A stretch of 64,000 nucleotides of DNA from NCBI GenBank assembly GCA_017590115.1, contig JAGGNK010011114.1, positions 859,733 to 923,732 of the forward strand, given 5' to 3'. A model generated the notes under the pieces. That model did no database searches and was not told the DNA's origin. It saw nothing but the letters and a program-made list of their open reading frames with translations. The position numbers and the translations under genes were made by a program. Shown in pieces: positions 1 to 12,800 of the stretch. Position 1 is the first letter of the stretch. Every line of letters begins with the position of its first letter. This DNA comes from Montifringilla adamsi (Eukaryota > Chordata > Aves > Passeriformes > Passeridae).

Positions 1-23
1 TGAGGTCAAACTGGACAGTAAAG

Positions 24-77
24 GTTTGTGATTTGGGTGCAGAAGCCCAAGTTTGTGATTTGGGTGCAGAAGCCCAA
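24..77. repeat. 27-bp perfect tandem duplication
   Basis: Two adjacent copies of a 27-base unit occupy 24-50 and 51-77. Both contain TTTGGGTGCAGAAGCCCAA and match exactly by eye. The period is a multiple of three, so two frames read through it, but nothing suggests coding. Confidence 0.9.
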
Positions 78-835
78 GCTCTCTTTGCCAGCTCTGAGCT
101 GCCTTGGCATGGGCAGGATGCTCCAGGATGGTGCTGGGAGTCAGTGCTGCTGCCGCGCTGGCACCATGGCAGGCAGCTCTGCCAGAAGGAGACCCTGGGG
201 GAAAAAAAAAAAAGGAAAAAAAAGGAGGAAAAAGGCAGGGGGCTGTCCCTCCAACAGTGAAATAGTCCCTCTGATAGTTGGAGTTGCTTCTCTGGTGCTC
301 TGTTGGTCTCCTGGCCAAATCCCACAGTTCTTGCTGGATTCTTTTTCCAGCCAGTTTCCTCTCAGCTGAGCTGAGCTCCCTTTGGCAGCAGCCAGCAGGA
401 GCTGCCTCCCTCTCCGGCTCAGAACTCGCAGAAGGAAACAATCCAAGCTGCTGGGTAAGTGGGGAGAGCTCTTCAAAAGCCCTCAAAATGTCACACCCTG
501 ATTTTGCAAGGCCATCCCCTGTTCTCTGCAGAGTTAAACTTGTCAGAACATTATCTGCCGAGCTGGGGCTGCTGCAGTGGAAGTGCTCCTGCAGTTGTTT
601 TTGCAGGAATCTGACCTGGGCATTGCTCAGGAGCTCAGAGTGAGGGAAGCAGCAGAGCTAAACTGCCCTCTGGGCAAGCAAATCCCCACAGGAGCACAGC
701 TGGGTTTTCCCAAGTGTTGCTTGGGTGGCAGAGGGATGAGGATGGCTTGGATTTCTCGCTGAGCACCTGGAGGTTCCTCCTGCTCCCAGCATCAGGTCTG
801 GGGAGCTGCCCAACAGGAGCTGGTGCCTCCTGGAT

Positions 836-1015
836 GGCCACAGGGATGGGGACACCCCCAGGACGAGAGTGACCCCCTTCCCTGCCTCCTGAATGGCCAC
901 AGGGATGGGGACACCCCCAGGACGAGTGTGACCCTCTTCCCTGCCTCGTGGCATCCCCACAGGGATGGGGACACCCCCAGGACGAGTGTGACCCCCTTCC
1001 CTGCCTCGTGGCAGT
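836..1015. repeat. Three-copy 59/60-bp minisatellite in intron 1
   Basis: Three tandem units begin near 836, 895 and 955. Each contains CACAGGGATGGGGACACCCC, then AGGACGAG and a CCCTTCCCTGCCTC segment. Spacing is 59 then 60 bases and only a few positions differ, which implies fairly recent expansion. With a near multiple-of-three period and no stops, the unit makes repetitive open frames on both strands that should not be called genes. Confidence 0.9.
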
Positions 1016-2815
1016 TCCACGCTGCTGACAGAGGGCGTGCAAAAAGTGTCATCTCCGCTGGCAGCGGCTCCCAGATTTCTCCAGGCAACGTTTGGTCCTC
1101 GAAGCCGTTTCTTCCCAGGTTTATTTTTTCCCCTGGGGGCCTTGCTGTGAGCGTTTCTGTGCAGTTTGGTGGCAGGCAGCTCCAGCCTCCCCCGCCTGTC
1201 TCTGGCTGGGGTTCTGGAGCGTCCCCGGGCAGGAGCTGGCAGTGTCCCCGTGCCCGTGCCCGGGGGACACGTGCTGCTCTGTGCCTGGCACACGTGGAGC
1301 TGCAGCCCCTCTGCACTGCAGCCTCTCCTCCAGGCAGAGCAGAGCTGCCCTAGCCCAGGCTCCTGCAGGCTTTAGCCCAACCTGGAGGGTTTTTGGAGAG
1401 GAGCAGCAGTTGCTCATCTGATGTGTCACAGCAGAACCTTCAGGAAAGTAATTCATTCCAACAGTGTGATTCTAGGACTCAGGAACCAAAAATATGGGCT
1501 ATTACTCATCTTTGTATCTCATAACACAGAATAACCTGAGCCATTTATCTATTTACACAGCAGAGCTTTAGCCAAAAGCAGAATGTCAAGAGCCACTGTT
1601 ACTACATATTGAGAGTAATTGCTTGCTTTATCATTTATTTTTTTATTTCTGTGCCAGTGTTGGCCAGGAACTCGAGTCAGGAGACTTGAGTTAGGCATGG
1701 TACAGAGACAAAGAGCCCCTCCTTGAAGCTTGGGAGAGCAGAGCTGAGTAATTGGCATGTCTTGAGTAGGCTGTGAAAGCCCCCGTGTGTTTGTTTGATG
1801 ATTACCCAACATCTACAGTATTTTCTCTCCCAAATGCTTTTCCCCTTCTGCATGAATGAAATTTCCAGGTGCTTGCACACACATCCACCCTGCACAGGAG
1901 GCTCTGTGTGTTAAGTGTGCCTGGGCACATTTGGTCCTCTCTTCCCTTGCTCTACCTGTGGATGAACTCAAAATCAGGGATATTCAGCTAAGTCAGCCCT
2001 GGGGTACCTCTGTGCAGAGTTTGATCCCTAGAACTGGGTATTGCTGGAGCAAATCTGCTGTTCCCACCTTGGCCAGCTCTGCCAGCTGGGCAGGGGGATC
2101 TCTTGGACCTGAGGGAAGGGGGAAAGGTGGCTCAGAGCTGGGGTGAATCCCACGCTGCCTTGCTTGTGTGCTGGGATTGGGGCCTGACAAGTGTCCAAAT
2201 TAGGGGAAAAGTTTGTCCTTAAGGCACAGAAAGCCAATTCTTGGTGCTGGTGGAGGTGTCCCCCATGGCTGGCTCTGTCCTCTGTGTGCAGGGGGTTGCT
2301 GCACCTCCACAGCTGAGCAGCACACGTGGACATTTTAATGTGCTTTTTTCTGCCTGTGAATTAGGGGTGCCTTGCCTATATGAATAACAGATTGCTGCTC
2401 CATACTGCTACCACTCCATGAAGCAGTTTTGTACCTTGCAGCTGTGATATATGACAGCTTTTAATCTTTTTTTTTTAACTTTTGCAGAGATTTTGTTGTG
2501 CTGCCAGTTGTACAGTGTGGTATCTCGTGTTTGTGTGACCTGTGCATCTGTTTGTCCTCACCAGATTAACTCCTGTTTGCTGTCTAAATACTCCATGCAA
2601 GCCTCTGTGCTCAGTCCCATCTCATTAGCTGAAAGAATGTACTAATTTAAGTCTGTTTCCTTGGTGAATCACCTGGGGCTCTCAGAAGGGCTGAATCCAG
2701 CTCTGGTTTACCTGTTGTTTTGTCTGATGGCTAAATGATGTCTCTCTAATGTGAGTAGTCAGCAGTGCAGCTGCCAGGTGCTCATGGTGCAGAGAGAGGG
2801 GAGGTGCAGATGACC

Positions 2816-2975
2816 CTGAGCATTTCCAGGGATCCAGGGGCAGCCACATCTTCTCTGGGCATCCTGTGCCAGGGCCTCAGCACCCTCACAGCCAGGAATT
2901 CCTTCCCAATATCCCATCTAACCCTTCCCTCTGGCATTTTGGAGCCATTCCCCTTGCCCTTGTCCCTAGCTCCCA
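2816..2975 (-). mobile_element. CR1 LINE fragment, minus strand
   Basis: The + strand reads like the reverse complement of an avian CR1 3' region. It has TTTCCAGGGATCCAGGGGCA, then TTCTCTGGGCATCCTGTGCC and CCTTCCCAATATCCCATCTA, and ends with the GGAGCCATTCCCCTTGCCCT block. The extreme 3' end with its ATTCTRTG repeats is missing, so the copy is truncated at both ends. Boundaries are approximate. Confidence 0.75.
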
Positions 2976-3517
2976 CGAGAGAGAAAAAGCAGAAGAAAGA
3001 AATGTGCCAAGAGAGTGGTACCAAGGTGGTTTTGTTTTTCTCAGTACCTTTTTATGCAAATCATGCAAAGCCAACACTTGACTGTAGTTTAAGGAAATTG
3101 TAATGAGAGGATATCATCTCCAGTCGTGTATTGGAAGGCAGGAAAAGCCAAAAACAACACTTAAAAGTTGTAAACACCAGCCTGGAGGCTTTCTGAGTAA
3201 GCAGCTGCAATGAACGCCCAGCCTGAAGCTGTCAAGTGTTTGTGGGTGGTTAGTGGGACTGTCCCCTCTCCTTTGTCCCTGCTTTCCCTGCAGGGATTTT
3301 GGACTGTCACTGTACAAGGAAGTAAAGGATGGAGCAGTCAGTGGGGTTGGAAGAGCAGCTCTTCCTCCTCTGACCCGTGCAGCTGTGCCTGCAGCGTGCC
3401 AGCTGGGAGGGGACACCCTTGTGACTTCTGGGTGTTTCTAATGGCTCTTTATACGGGCTTGGAGCAACAAGTGATCGATGTGGCAGCTAACAGCCCCCTG
3501 TCCTGCTCCCTCCTTAG

Positions 3518-3810
3518 GTGGCAGTGAAAGTGATTGACAAGAAGAGGGCCAAGAAGGACACGTATGTCACCAAGAACCTGCGGCGCGAGGGGCAGATCCA
3601 GCAGATGATCCGCCACCCCAACATCGCCCAGCTGCTGGACATCCTGGAGACTGAGAACAGCTACTACCTGGTCATGGAGCTGTGCCCTGGGGGCAACCTG
3701 ATGCACAAGATCTACGAGAAGAAGAGGCTGGAGGAGCACGAAGCCCGCAAGTACATCCGGCAGCTCATCCTGGCCGTGGAGCACCTGCACCGGGCTGGGG
3801 TCGTGCACAG
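3518..3810 (+). CDS. HUNK: HUNK coding exon: kinase N-lobe to catalytic-loop His (exon 2 by analogy)
   Basis: This 293-base exon follows acceptor TCCTTAG at 3511-3517 and precedes donor GTGAGC at 3811. It opens in phase 0 with VAVKVIDKKRAKKD, whose lysine codon at 3527-3529 is the conserved ATP-anchoring residue of strand beta3. Helix C follows with the glutamate in NLRREGQIQQM. The hinge reads ENSYYLVMELCPGGNL. The exon ends in VEHLHRAGVVH plus two bases of the arginine of the HRD motif. That arginine and the catalytic aspartate are completed by the exon at 11781, 8 kb away. GC content rises clearly over the exon relative to the intron. I did not take an internal start because the preceding splice site is good and the first codon continues the family sequence. 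Confidence 0.96.
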
Positions 3811-6800
3811 GTGAGCTGGGAGAGCCCCTGTGCTGCTGGAGCTGCTGTCAGCTCCTCTCAGTGGTGCTGTAAGAGTTCCTCGTGCTCCTGAGAGCTTGGT
3901 GGCTGCTCCTGGTGCTGGTGTTTGGGTGCTCTTCCCTTGGGCATTAAGCGGTACCTGCAGAGAGCATCAGCAGCTCCTCAAAAGCAGCAGCTCCAGCACA
4001 GGAGCTGGGCTCCATCATCCTCATGGATTCCTTCCAGCCTGGAATATTCTGTGGTTCTGTGTCAGTAAAGATTGCCAGCACTCCCCAAAGCTCTGCCCCA
4101 ACAGGGGAGCAGGAGGAAATAATGAATTATTTCACTGTTTCTTCTGGAAGGTGGTTGTACAAGCCTCTTGTGCCACTGGTGCAAGTACAGCAGTGTGGGG
4201 GGTGGGCTGGTTTGCCCAAAGCCTGGCACTGCCAGGGCTGGCACAAAGCCTCAGTGGCACCACTGCAGTCCCTGGCTCCTGCTTCCCTGCTCTTTGCACT
4301 TGTGCATCACCTTGGCAGGGCCTCACAGGATGGAGAGAGCCAGAGCTGCTGCAGTGCAGCACCACCTCCTTTCCTTAGCACCTTCATCCACGGAACCACA
4401 GGACATGCTGGGTTGGAAGGACCCCCAAGGATCATCCAGCCCAGCTCCTAGCCCTGCTCAGGACACCCCAAAAATCCCACCCTGTGCCTGCCAGCATTTT
4501 CCAGTGTTCTGGGCAGAGTTGGGGGATGCCACACGATCCAGTTTGCCCAGAGTGCCACAGGGCTCCTCATTTGGTACCTGCTGTTTGACATGTTGGCTTC
4601 AATAACTATTAATTTTAAGCATTTTCCAGCCACTCCTTGAGCTCTGTGTATGAGCAGGATGTGCATCCATCTCCTGGCCAGGGGGATGCTGTGCAGTTAG
4701 GAGCTCACCTGGGGGAGCAGGAGAAGCTCAGCAGAGAGGAAGCTGATGAATGAAGAGTGCCTGAAGCCCCTGAGCAGCAGTGGGGAGATGTCACGTGTGA
4801 CTGCCTGTCCCTGTACCTTTCTCCTCTCTGTGCTCTCTGCTGCCATGGAGACAGGAGGGTGGTGGGCTGGCTGGACCTTTGGAGCCAGCATCTCTGCTCT
4901 CCTGTTCCTAGGTGTATTTTTAGGGAGCTGTGCTAAGAAGGAGGCTCTGCTTTCTAAATTTGGGCCAGCTGGTGTTAAGTCTGGACTCCCACACAGTTCC
5001 CATATGATGCTGAGCAAGTTGTGTGGGCCCCATCCATCCTCCTGGGCTCTGTGGGCACGCTGCAGGAGCCAGACATCTGAATGCTTTTCAGGATCTGGCT
5101 CTGCAGCTCCCGGGCTCCTCTGGCTGCTCAGGAGGTGGGGAGCTGCCCACAGCCAGCCCCTCCCTCCAGCTGTGCCCAGCTGTGTGCTGAGCTGCCCACC
5201 ACTGTGCAGCGTGGGTGCAGCTGCCTCCCTGGAGCTCCATGTGCTCTGAGAGCTGCTTTTTTCCTTGTCCTGGGTCTCTGAGTGTTCCCTGTGATCCACC
5301 AGGGATAATGCCATGTGCAGATGCTGCCTCTGGTCACACCTCCAGCTACAGTTCAGGTGCCACTGTAATAGAAATATTTGAGCAGCCACCAGGTTCTCTG
5401 TCAGCCTCAAAACTGCTAATCTCTTTAAATTATTAAGCCCACAGCTTGAGGCAGGGACAAGGAAGAAGTTTGCTTGCTGCTTTCAGGGATCAGTTGACAC
5501 CCAGTATTTAAAGAGAGGCAGAGATAAAGGAAATAAATCAAGTTTCTGAGATGGGCAGAGGAAAAGAAGGCAGGAAGAGATGAACATGTTTTAAGAGCAG
5601 GATTGGGTCAGCAGCAGCAATTCCTCTCCCTGCAAAATTCACCTTCTGCACAGTGGCCAAGGCACTTACAGGGGCTGGCAGGCTTGGCTTTGATCCTGTT
5701 CTCTTTCAGAGAGGACTCAAACCCACATTCTGTACAAAAATAGCCTGTTCCCTAAGCACGGGCTGGAATCAACAGGCTGTGGTGGTGAGAAGGAGGCAAG
5801 GCTTTGGGGCCAGGGAGAGCCTGGGTGTCTGAGTGGATGCTGAGTTCCCCTGTGGATGCTGAGTACCTGAGTGGATGCTGAGTTCCTGTGGATGCTGAGT
5901 TCCCCTGTGGATGCTGAGTTTCCCTGTGGATGCTGAGTTCCCCTGTGGATGCTGAGTTGCCCTGTGGATGCTGCAGGTTTGGCTGTGCCCCCTCCCCTCT
6001 GTGTGCCCTTAGCACAGCTGCAGAGGCTGTGGGAGGAGGCAGCAGCAGCCCTGAGTGCAGTGTGACAGTGCTGGGCTTCCTCTGGCAGCTGAGTTCTGTC
6101 TGTCCAGCCCTGAATTAATCCCTGCCCCTTCCTGCATCCACCCTGTTTCTCACATCACTGAGCTGCTCCTTGGGAGGCTTCCACGCCATGAATGAGCAGG
6201 TCTAATTCTGCCCAAACTGACAGAATCATATCTGCAAGTATTTTCTCTGGCTTAACCCATTCCATGAGTTGCCTTCTTCTGCAAGCAAAGGGTGAAGAGC
6301 AGTGTGGAGATGCAGGAAAAGCCCTGGTGGTGTGATCTGGAATTCTTCTCCTGCCTCCCTCTGAGCAAGTGAGGGAGGAAAATTAACAATTACCTCAGGA
6401 GTTATCCTTCAGCATCTCGGGCCTCTGACTGTGGCAGCTCTAAAAACAGGCTGCTCAATCAGCTACTGAGGGAGGGAAAAAATAGTGCAGGAGTCTGATT
6501 CATTCTCTGCCTGGCTGCAGTGGCAGTGTTCCGCTATTGTTGTTGTTGTTGTTATTTTTATTTTTGCAGCAGGTAAAAATACCAGCACTTCCATGTGCCT
6601 GGTGATGCGGGGGTGCTGCACTTGGCCACGTGTGGAGCAAACTGCAGCATCCCCAGCCAGAAAAGGAGCTGCTTGCTGGTTGTCCCTCCAAATGCTTCCC
6701 ATGGAATGGGGCAGGGCCCCTGAAAAGCTTTTTGGTGGCATTTTTTGTTCTATTGCAAACCAAAGAAATGGCAGGTTTTGTCAGCATTGTTTGGGGAGTG

Positions 6801-9800
6801 CTGTGGATGGCTTAGCCTGTTCCACCTGGGGTGAGAAAGCCCAGATGGAATGACAGTTCCATGAAATTTGCCTGTGTTTTTTGATGGGTATTGCTCAGAA
6901 AGCTGCATGGCTTACAGCCCAGAGGAGCACTCAGATCACTGCTCTTTGGACAAGAGCAGGCACCCAGAATTCAGTGGAAATGCTTTTGTTAATGCTTTTG
7001 TTAAGAGGCACTGATGTGTGAGCAGCCTAAAATTAAAGAACTGCCAAGAAACCTCATTTTTATTTAGAGGTGTAAAAATACCCCCCAAACTAATTTTTGA
7101 CTGTGTAGATGTATTTTAAAGTTCTAAATGTGTCATCTGCTGAGGTGGGTGAAGTCTGCAAGTTCCAGAGTGCAGAAGCTGCTGCATCTTTGGTGAGGGG
7201 TGCCCAGGGTTAGAGCTCACTGAAAGCAAAATGCCACTCTTCTATTTATAATTCCATGTTATCATTTGGGTTGCTTTCCCTCTATCAGGAGAGCTGGTTG
7301 GTAGCTGCTAAAAATATGCTTGCAACGAGCTCAGCTGTGAATCAGGTGGGAATATTTATCTTTTCCTCTGCCAGAGGGAAACAGAACCAAATGGCAGGGT
7401 CTGGTGAAGCTTTCTCTTGGCAGAGGGTGTTTACACAGGTCCTCGTGCTGTCAGAAAGCAGCATGAGCAGTGAGCCCTCTGGGAGCACAGAGACAGCAGG
7501 GAAAATGAAGTGAAAGCCTTGGTGCTTGCCTCTGCATCCCACAGGAAATTCTCAGCCACCCTTTTAAAGTCATTTTGACACAACTCAGTCCCATTCAGTG
7601 CAATTACTGTCAGGTTGTCAGAGGGAAGCGTTCAATGGTGTATTGGTGGCAAAGCTGGCTGGCTGCATTCCCCTTTCCCTGCCCTCCTGGCAGCAGATTT
7701 TGCCTTCCACTGCCGTTTGGTGATGAGAAGCAGGTCGGGAGTTTGAAGGAGATGAAAACGCCAGAGCTGTGGGCAGAGCTAGGGGATGCCACACGCTGCA
7801 GTTTGCTCAGAGTGCCACAGGGTTCCTGGTTTGGGACCTGCTGTTTGACATGCTGGCTTTGATAACTTGCAGCCTTTAATTGTCAGTGCCAGCAGTCTGG
7901 CTGCTGCTGCTGCAATATTTATGACAGATCCTGCTCTGCAGAGCAAACTCTCCTTTTGAAGCACAGAGCTGGTTCCTTCTCTACTTCATCTCAGATCTCA
8001 GAGCTACCTTTGGCCATTCTCCCTTGGAGTGCTCTCCTGTAACAAACTAAATGTCATTTTAGTGAGGACAGTGGGCCAGATTCCTCTTTTACAGAGGCAG
8101 TCACGTGGAATCCAGTGGCAGAAGAGCTGGGATCAATAATATTTTGATATCAAAGCCTTTGAAATGTGCATTGGTACATAAATGTGGTGATGAATCCGAA
8201 TTTCTGCAACCTCTCCAGCTCTTGCACAAGGCTTGGCCTTGAGGTTTGATGGTTAAGAAGTGATTTTCTGTGATTAAAAATAAGATTCAGGGGAGAGCAG
8301 CCAGCCACTGCTGCTGTGCAGCTGCTTGCTGGTGAAACCTTCCTTCTCATCCTTCCTCCCCCAGACAAGAAACAAAGTGTGAAATGCAAAACTTCCCTTT
8401 TGCAGCCTGCCATGGCGTGGAATAAACTGCTGTGGGAGCAGCTCGTGGGGTCACTTGCTCCAGGGATTCACTTGTGTTCCTCTCTTGGGGCACTTGGGGT
8501 TTCCAGGGTGGTCCAAAGAGATAAACCAGCCCCAAAAACAGCAAAACAAATTCCCAAAGGAACTCAGCCCACAGAGATGGTGTATTTTAAATCCAGGGAA
8601 TGCCAACTGTGTGCTGCCAGCTCCACGAGCTGAGGAGACAGAAATATCTGCTGTGGGAATGCAGCCTGGCCTTCCTTGCCTTCATTATTCCCAGATTTCA
8701 CTGATTTGTCCCATAGTTAGACAGTCCCAGCAGCAGGGAACCGATCCCTTAGGCACAGGTGGCACTTCTTGTTCCTTTTGCATTTAATGCCTGAGACTGT
8801 ATTTAAGTTTTTCAGCAATGAATGCTGAGAATTGGCTTATTGGGGGAAAACCCATAAATAATCCTGTAGTCTTGGGGGGGGTTAGGTTTTTTTGTTTGTT
8901 TGTTTGTTTTTTGGGGGTTTTTTGTTGCTGGTTTAGTGGATTTTTTGTTTGTTTGTTTGGGTTTTTGTTGGATTATTTATTTTTTTTTGTGGTTTCTTTG
9001 GGTTTTTTTTGTTTGTTTTCATTTGTTTGGTTTTTGGGTTTTTTTTGGTTTTGTTTGGTTGGGGGTTTTTTTGTTTTGTTTTTAGTTTTTTTTGTGGAGT
9101 TTGTTGGTTTGGGTTTTTTTGAGGAGCTATGACAGTAAAGGAACTAGATCAGATTTACTTCAGGGAGGGAAACTGAAAATACCCAGAGTTCCTGCTTTGT
9201 TGCAGGGAAAAAGAAACACCATTGCCCCCAAAAGTCTTTGGAGGCCTGCATTTCATGCACAGTGGGATAAAGGCTTTGGGACATGAAAGGCAAGTAAGAC
9301 TCAGTGAAAGTTGCTGAAGGTTCTGGAGCACAAGTCCTAGGAGCAGCTCAGGTGAGCCTCCTTTTGTAAAAGACAATTGAAGTTTATATTGGACAGAGCT
9401 GACTCAAAAAGGCATTTGGGATGTTCAGGGAGATGGGTCCTAAAGCAGGAGTGCAGCTGGGCTCTGCCACCACACAGAGAGCAGTGGCAAAGCTCCTGTT
9501 GTGCTGGCTCCTGGCAGTGCTCCAAAAAGGAGAGTGGGCAGAAGCTGTGGTGCATATGGACCATTAGCTCAGTTACCACCCTGGCAGATCTGCTGGGAAC
9601 AGGCAGATGGGTAAACAGCTTTACCAGGCCTGAGTGCACTCTGTGCTGAGGCAATATTTACATTTCTAGCTTTTTCCTCTGATGCCCTGGAATATTTACC
9701 TTTTGTTTCTTTACCTTGACTCCTTTAAAATATCCTTTCTGGTGTTTTGGTTAGCCCCCCCACCCCCATCACTCATTTGTTATTCTGATTGCCTGGATGT

Positions 9801-12800
9801 CTTTCCTCCTTAACTTGCAGCTTGCTTTTCCCCCCTTTCCTTGCCTTTAAAGTCTTGCTTCCTCTTAGCTAATATTTCATATACTCAGAGCTTCCAAATG
9901 CTCTTTGTCTTTGCTCTGAGGTGCTGTACTGAGCATTGCATTGCTTCTGTTGATTTCAGTTTAATTTGGAGTTTTAGAGGTGCTATGTGGGGGAGGGGGG
10001 GGGGGGGGGGGGTAGTTTTGTACTTTTTTGTCTTTCCCAGACTGTTTTTTTTTTTTTAAGTCTCTGCTGTTAAGCTCCCAGCCCTGCTATTTTCCTGGAG
10101 CCCAGTGAGATGGTTTGTGAGAAGCTCCACCTGCAAGCAGTGAGGATGGGAGAGGTGAAGCACTGAGCCCATTTTTGGCAGCAGAGGGAAGCAGGAGGGG
10201 GTTGAGTTGATCCCAGTCCATCTGGCAGGGCAGGCTGTCCCTGGATTGAGCCCTTCCTCAGCAGCCCTGGTTGCCCTACCAGGGAAGTGCCTTGTGGAGG
10301 ATGTGCAGGAAGCCCTGGGACATTGCCAGAGGAGGGAATGGAATCACAGAGGGGTTTGGGTTGGGAGGACCCTTAAATCCCACCCAGTGCCACCCCTGCC
10401 ATGGCAGGGACACCTTCCCCTGTCCCAGGCTGCTCCCAGCCCCATCCAGCCTGGCCTTGGACACTGCCAGGGATCCAGGGGCAGCCACAGCTGCTCTGGG
10501 CACCCTGTGCCAGGGCCTGCCCACCCTGCCAGGGAACAATTCCTGCCCAAAGTCCCATGTGACCCTATTCTCTGTCACTTTGAAGCCATTCCTCCTCCAC
10601 ATCCAGCAGCTCCAGGCCCTCCGGGGCTGGGGCAGCTCTGCAGGAGGGGTCTGTCCTCAGAGGGGCAGAACCCCCCTCACCTTCTGCCTTTAGTGAAGAA
10701 AATCCCTCCTGTGCAGGTCCTGATCAAGTGAGGGTCATCCTGCCCACTCCTCTGCCTCTGTTTGTTTGAAAGCCAGCACGGGCAGAAAATGAAACAAAGA
10801 GGAACATTTTGGAAAAGGCTCCCAGTCTTTCTTTCACAGGAGATCCCTCCTTGTGGAAGTGCTTGGCTTGCTTTGGTTGGGCTCCTTGTCTTGTTGTATT
10901 AAGGCTGATATCTCCATCTGTGATGGAGGTGTCTTGCATCACTTACAAAGGCAAAACACCATGGGTGTCACTGACTTCCCATTATTAGAGCTGATGGCTT
11001 TATTATCCAGATTTTTCCCTTTTTTTTTCTGCTGGGAGAAGCATCTCTGTGGATATCCCAGCGTGCTGGCTGTTCCAAGTATTTCCAGTCTGGATGGGGG
11101 CAAAAAATCAGTGTGGTGAAGACTTAGCCAACTGCTAGAGCTACACAATGGGCTGTGCAGCAACCAAAATTAGGTTTTTCACATTGTGCTTAATGCTCAG
11201 GCTGCACAGCTTGGGCTTTTGGGGTGATTTTCTGGGTGGCATTGGACAAACCATTTCCATCCCTCAGCCTTGGATTTTACCTGTGGAGTGTGGGAATGGC
11301 TGTGGTGATCTCTGCAAGGAGTTTGTGTGCTCATAGCAGGCTGGGTCTGGTCTCTCCTGTGGACACAGGACATTTGATTCCTCCAATCTCAGGTTTATCC
11401 CTCAGCTGGGGCCTTTGGCTGTGAGGAGCAAGGAGAAATCGACCTCCAGTTCCCAAAACATGCTTAAAATGTTTCCAGTTTGTAAGTTTTCTGTAAACTT
11501 CCAGTGCTTAAGGAACTTGAGGAGCCTGGTTAATTACAAGATGTACTGACAAGTGCTTGTAATGTCATTTTGTGCCTGAAGAATAGGTGGGAAGCAGAGT
11601 GTGAAAGCACTGTTAATTTTGGGCAGGATGCATGGGGCTTTCTGCTTTCACGGTGGAACTGTGTGTGCTGCTTTCATTGTACATTTGATTATAGACAAGC
11701 CTTGTTCATACCCTGATGGGAGTCAGGCAAAGCTGCTTCATTATTTTGGAGACTGACTCAAAATATTTTCTTTCTTTCAGAGACTTGAAGATAGAAAATC
11801 TGTTGCTAGATGAAGACAACAATATCAAGCTTATTGGTATGGAAGCAGTTTGGCAATTCCAGTAATTAAAATTGTTGGTTTTATAAAGAGAGTTTTTGAG
11901 GCTTCATAATCCCCCATGTGACAACTGCTAATGTTGCTGCAGAGAGGAGCTGAGAGAGTATAGATAGCAATCAAGCTGTTCCTGACAGCATTTTGTGAAA
12001 AAAAATGATCCAAATAATTCAGATTTAACTTGGTATGGGAATAATCCTACATCTTAAACCCACATCTTTCATACTCAAATCGGGAGATCGGTAAAGAATT
12101 TAAGAATTGACACCAGAGAAGTGGTTTATTTTATTATCATGATCATTTCTTATTTGCTAGGGGCTGGATTCTGCCCCCGTGAACATATGCTTCCACTGAA
12201 GTCAGTGGGAGTTGCACACATTTTTAGCAGCTGGCAAAATGTGGTCCTATATTTATATTTGTTAAATTTGCTTCCAGCACCCAGGACAAAATTGGTTTAG
12301 AGGGCTGTTAAAGAATAAAAAAGATCAACGGTGGAGCCTGGATTGTGTTTAGGTATCAGTTGTCTGTGGTGCTTGATTCATTCAAGCTGTGCAGGCATTT
12401 CAGATTAATCATTGCTGGGGATAGTCTCTCACTGCCTTGCATAACTCCCATTAATGTTAATGTGGGCATTGAAAAGAAAATATTCCTTTCATGAAAGAAG
12501 TGCCAAACATCTGTTTGTGTTTCTTGCCCTGCCTACACTCTTGCCAGCAGCAGTGTCTGTGGCTGCAGGCTTAAAAACTCAACTGGCTCTCCTCAAAAAG
12601 TTCCATGGGCTGAGAAGTGGTGAGGAAAGCACTTGGCATTCAAACGGCCAGGTCAAATGGACACTCACTGTGACATCTGCAGCACCTCCCAGCAAACAGG
12701 GGGAGGATGATTAGTGAAATCTGAAATACCCAGGTTTCACTTTGGGAATTCAGGTTTGGAAATGCCACCCCGACTTGCAGGGATTGCTGTGTAACAAATC

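Larger units (their letters stand above)
1..3517 (+). other. HUNK intron 1, 3' part (no gene seen)
   Basis: This is the downstream end of the intron separating the absent first coding exon from the exon at 3518. It ends in a pyrimidine tract and the acceptor TCCTTAG at 3511-3517. It holds a 27-bp duplication, a 3 x 60-bp tandem repeat and a CR1 fragment, each listed separately. The open frames across 635-1353 on both strands come from the tandem repeat and GC-rich context and resemble no protein I know. The rest shows nothing recognisable. Confidence 0.75.
3811..11780 (+). other. HUNK intron between N-lobe and catalytic-loop exons
   Basis: A 7.97-kb intron runs from donor GTGAGC (3811) to acceptor TTTCTTTCAG (11771-11780). 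It contains three CR1 pieces, a 19-bp minisatellite, a TTG microsatellite, a G/T-only tract, a poly-G run and a homologous pair of unknown repeats, all listed individually. No open frame in it has a recognisable domain. It probably also contains regulatory elements, but none can be identified by eye. Confidence 0.85.

Noticed and set aside
658..1353. Overlapping 170-210 residue open frames in intron 1
   Set aside because: They come from the 60-bp tandem repeat in GC-rich DNA, exist on both strands, and have no domain.
8818..9132. 104-residue open frame of F, G, L, V, C
   Set aside because: It translates the G/T-only low-complexity tract.
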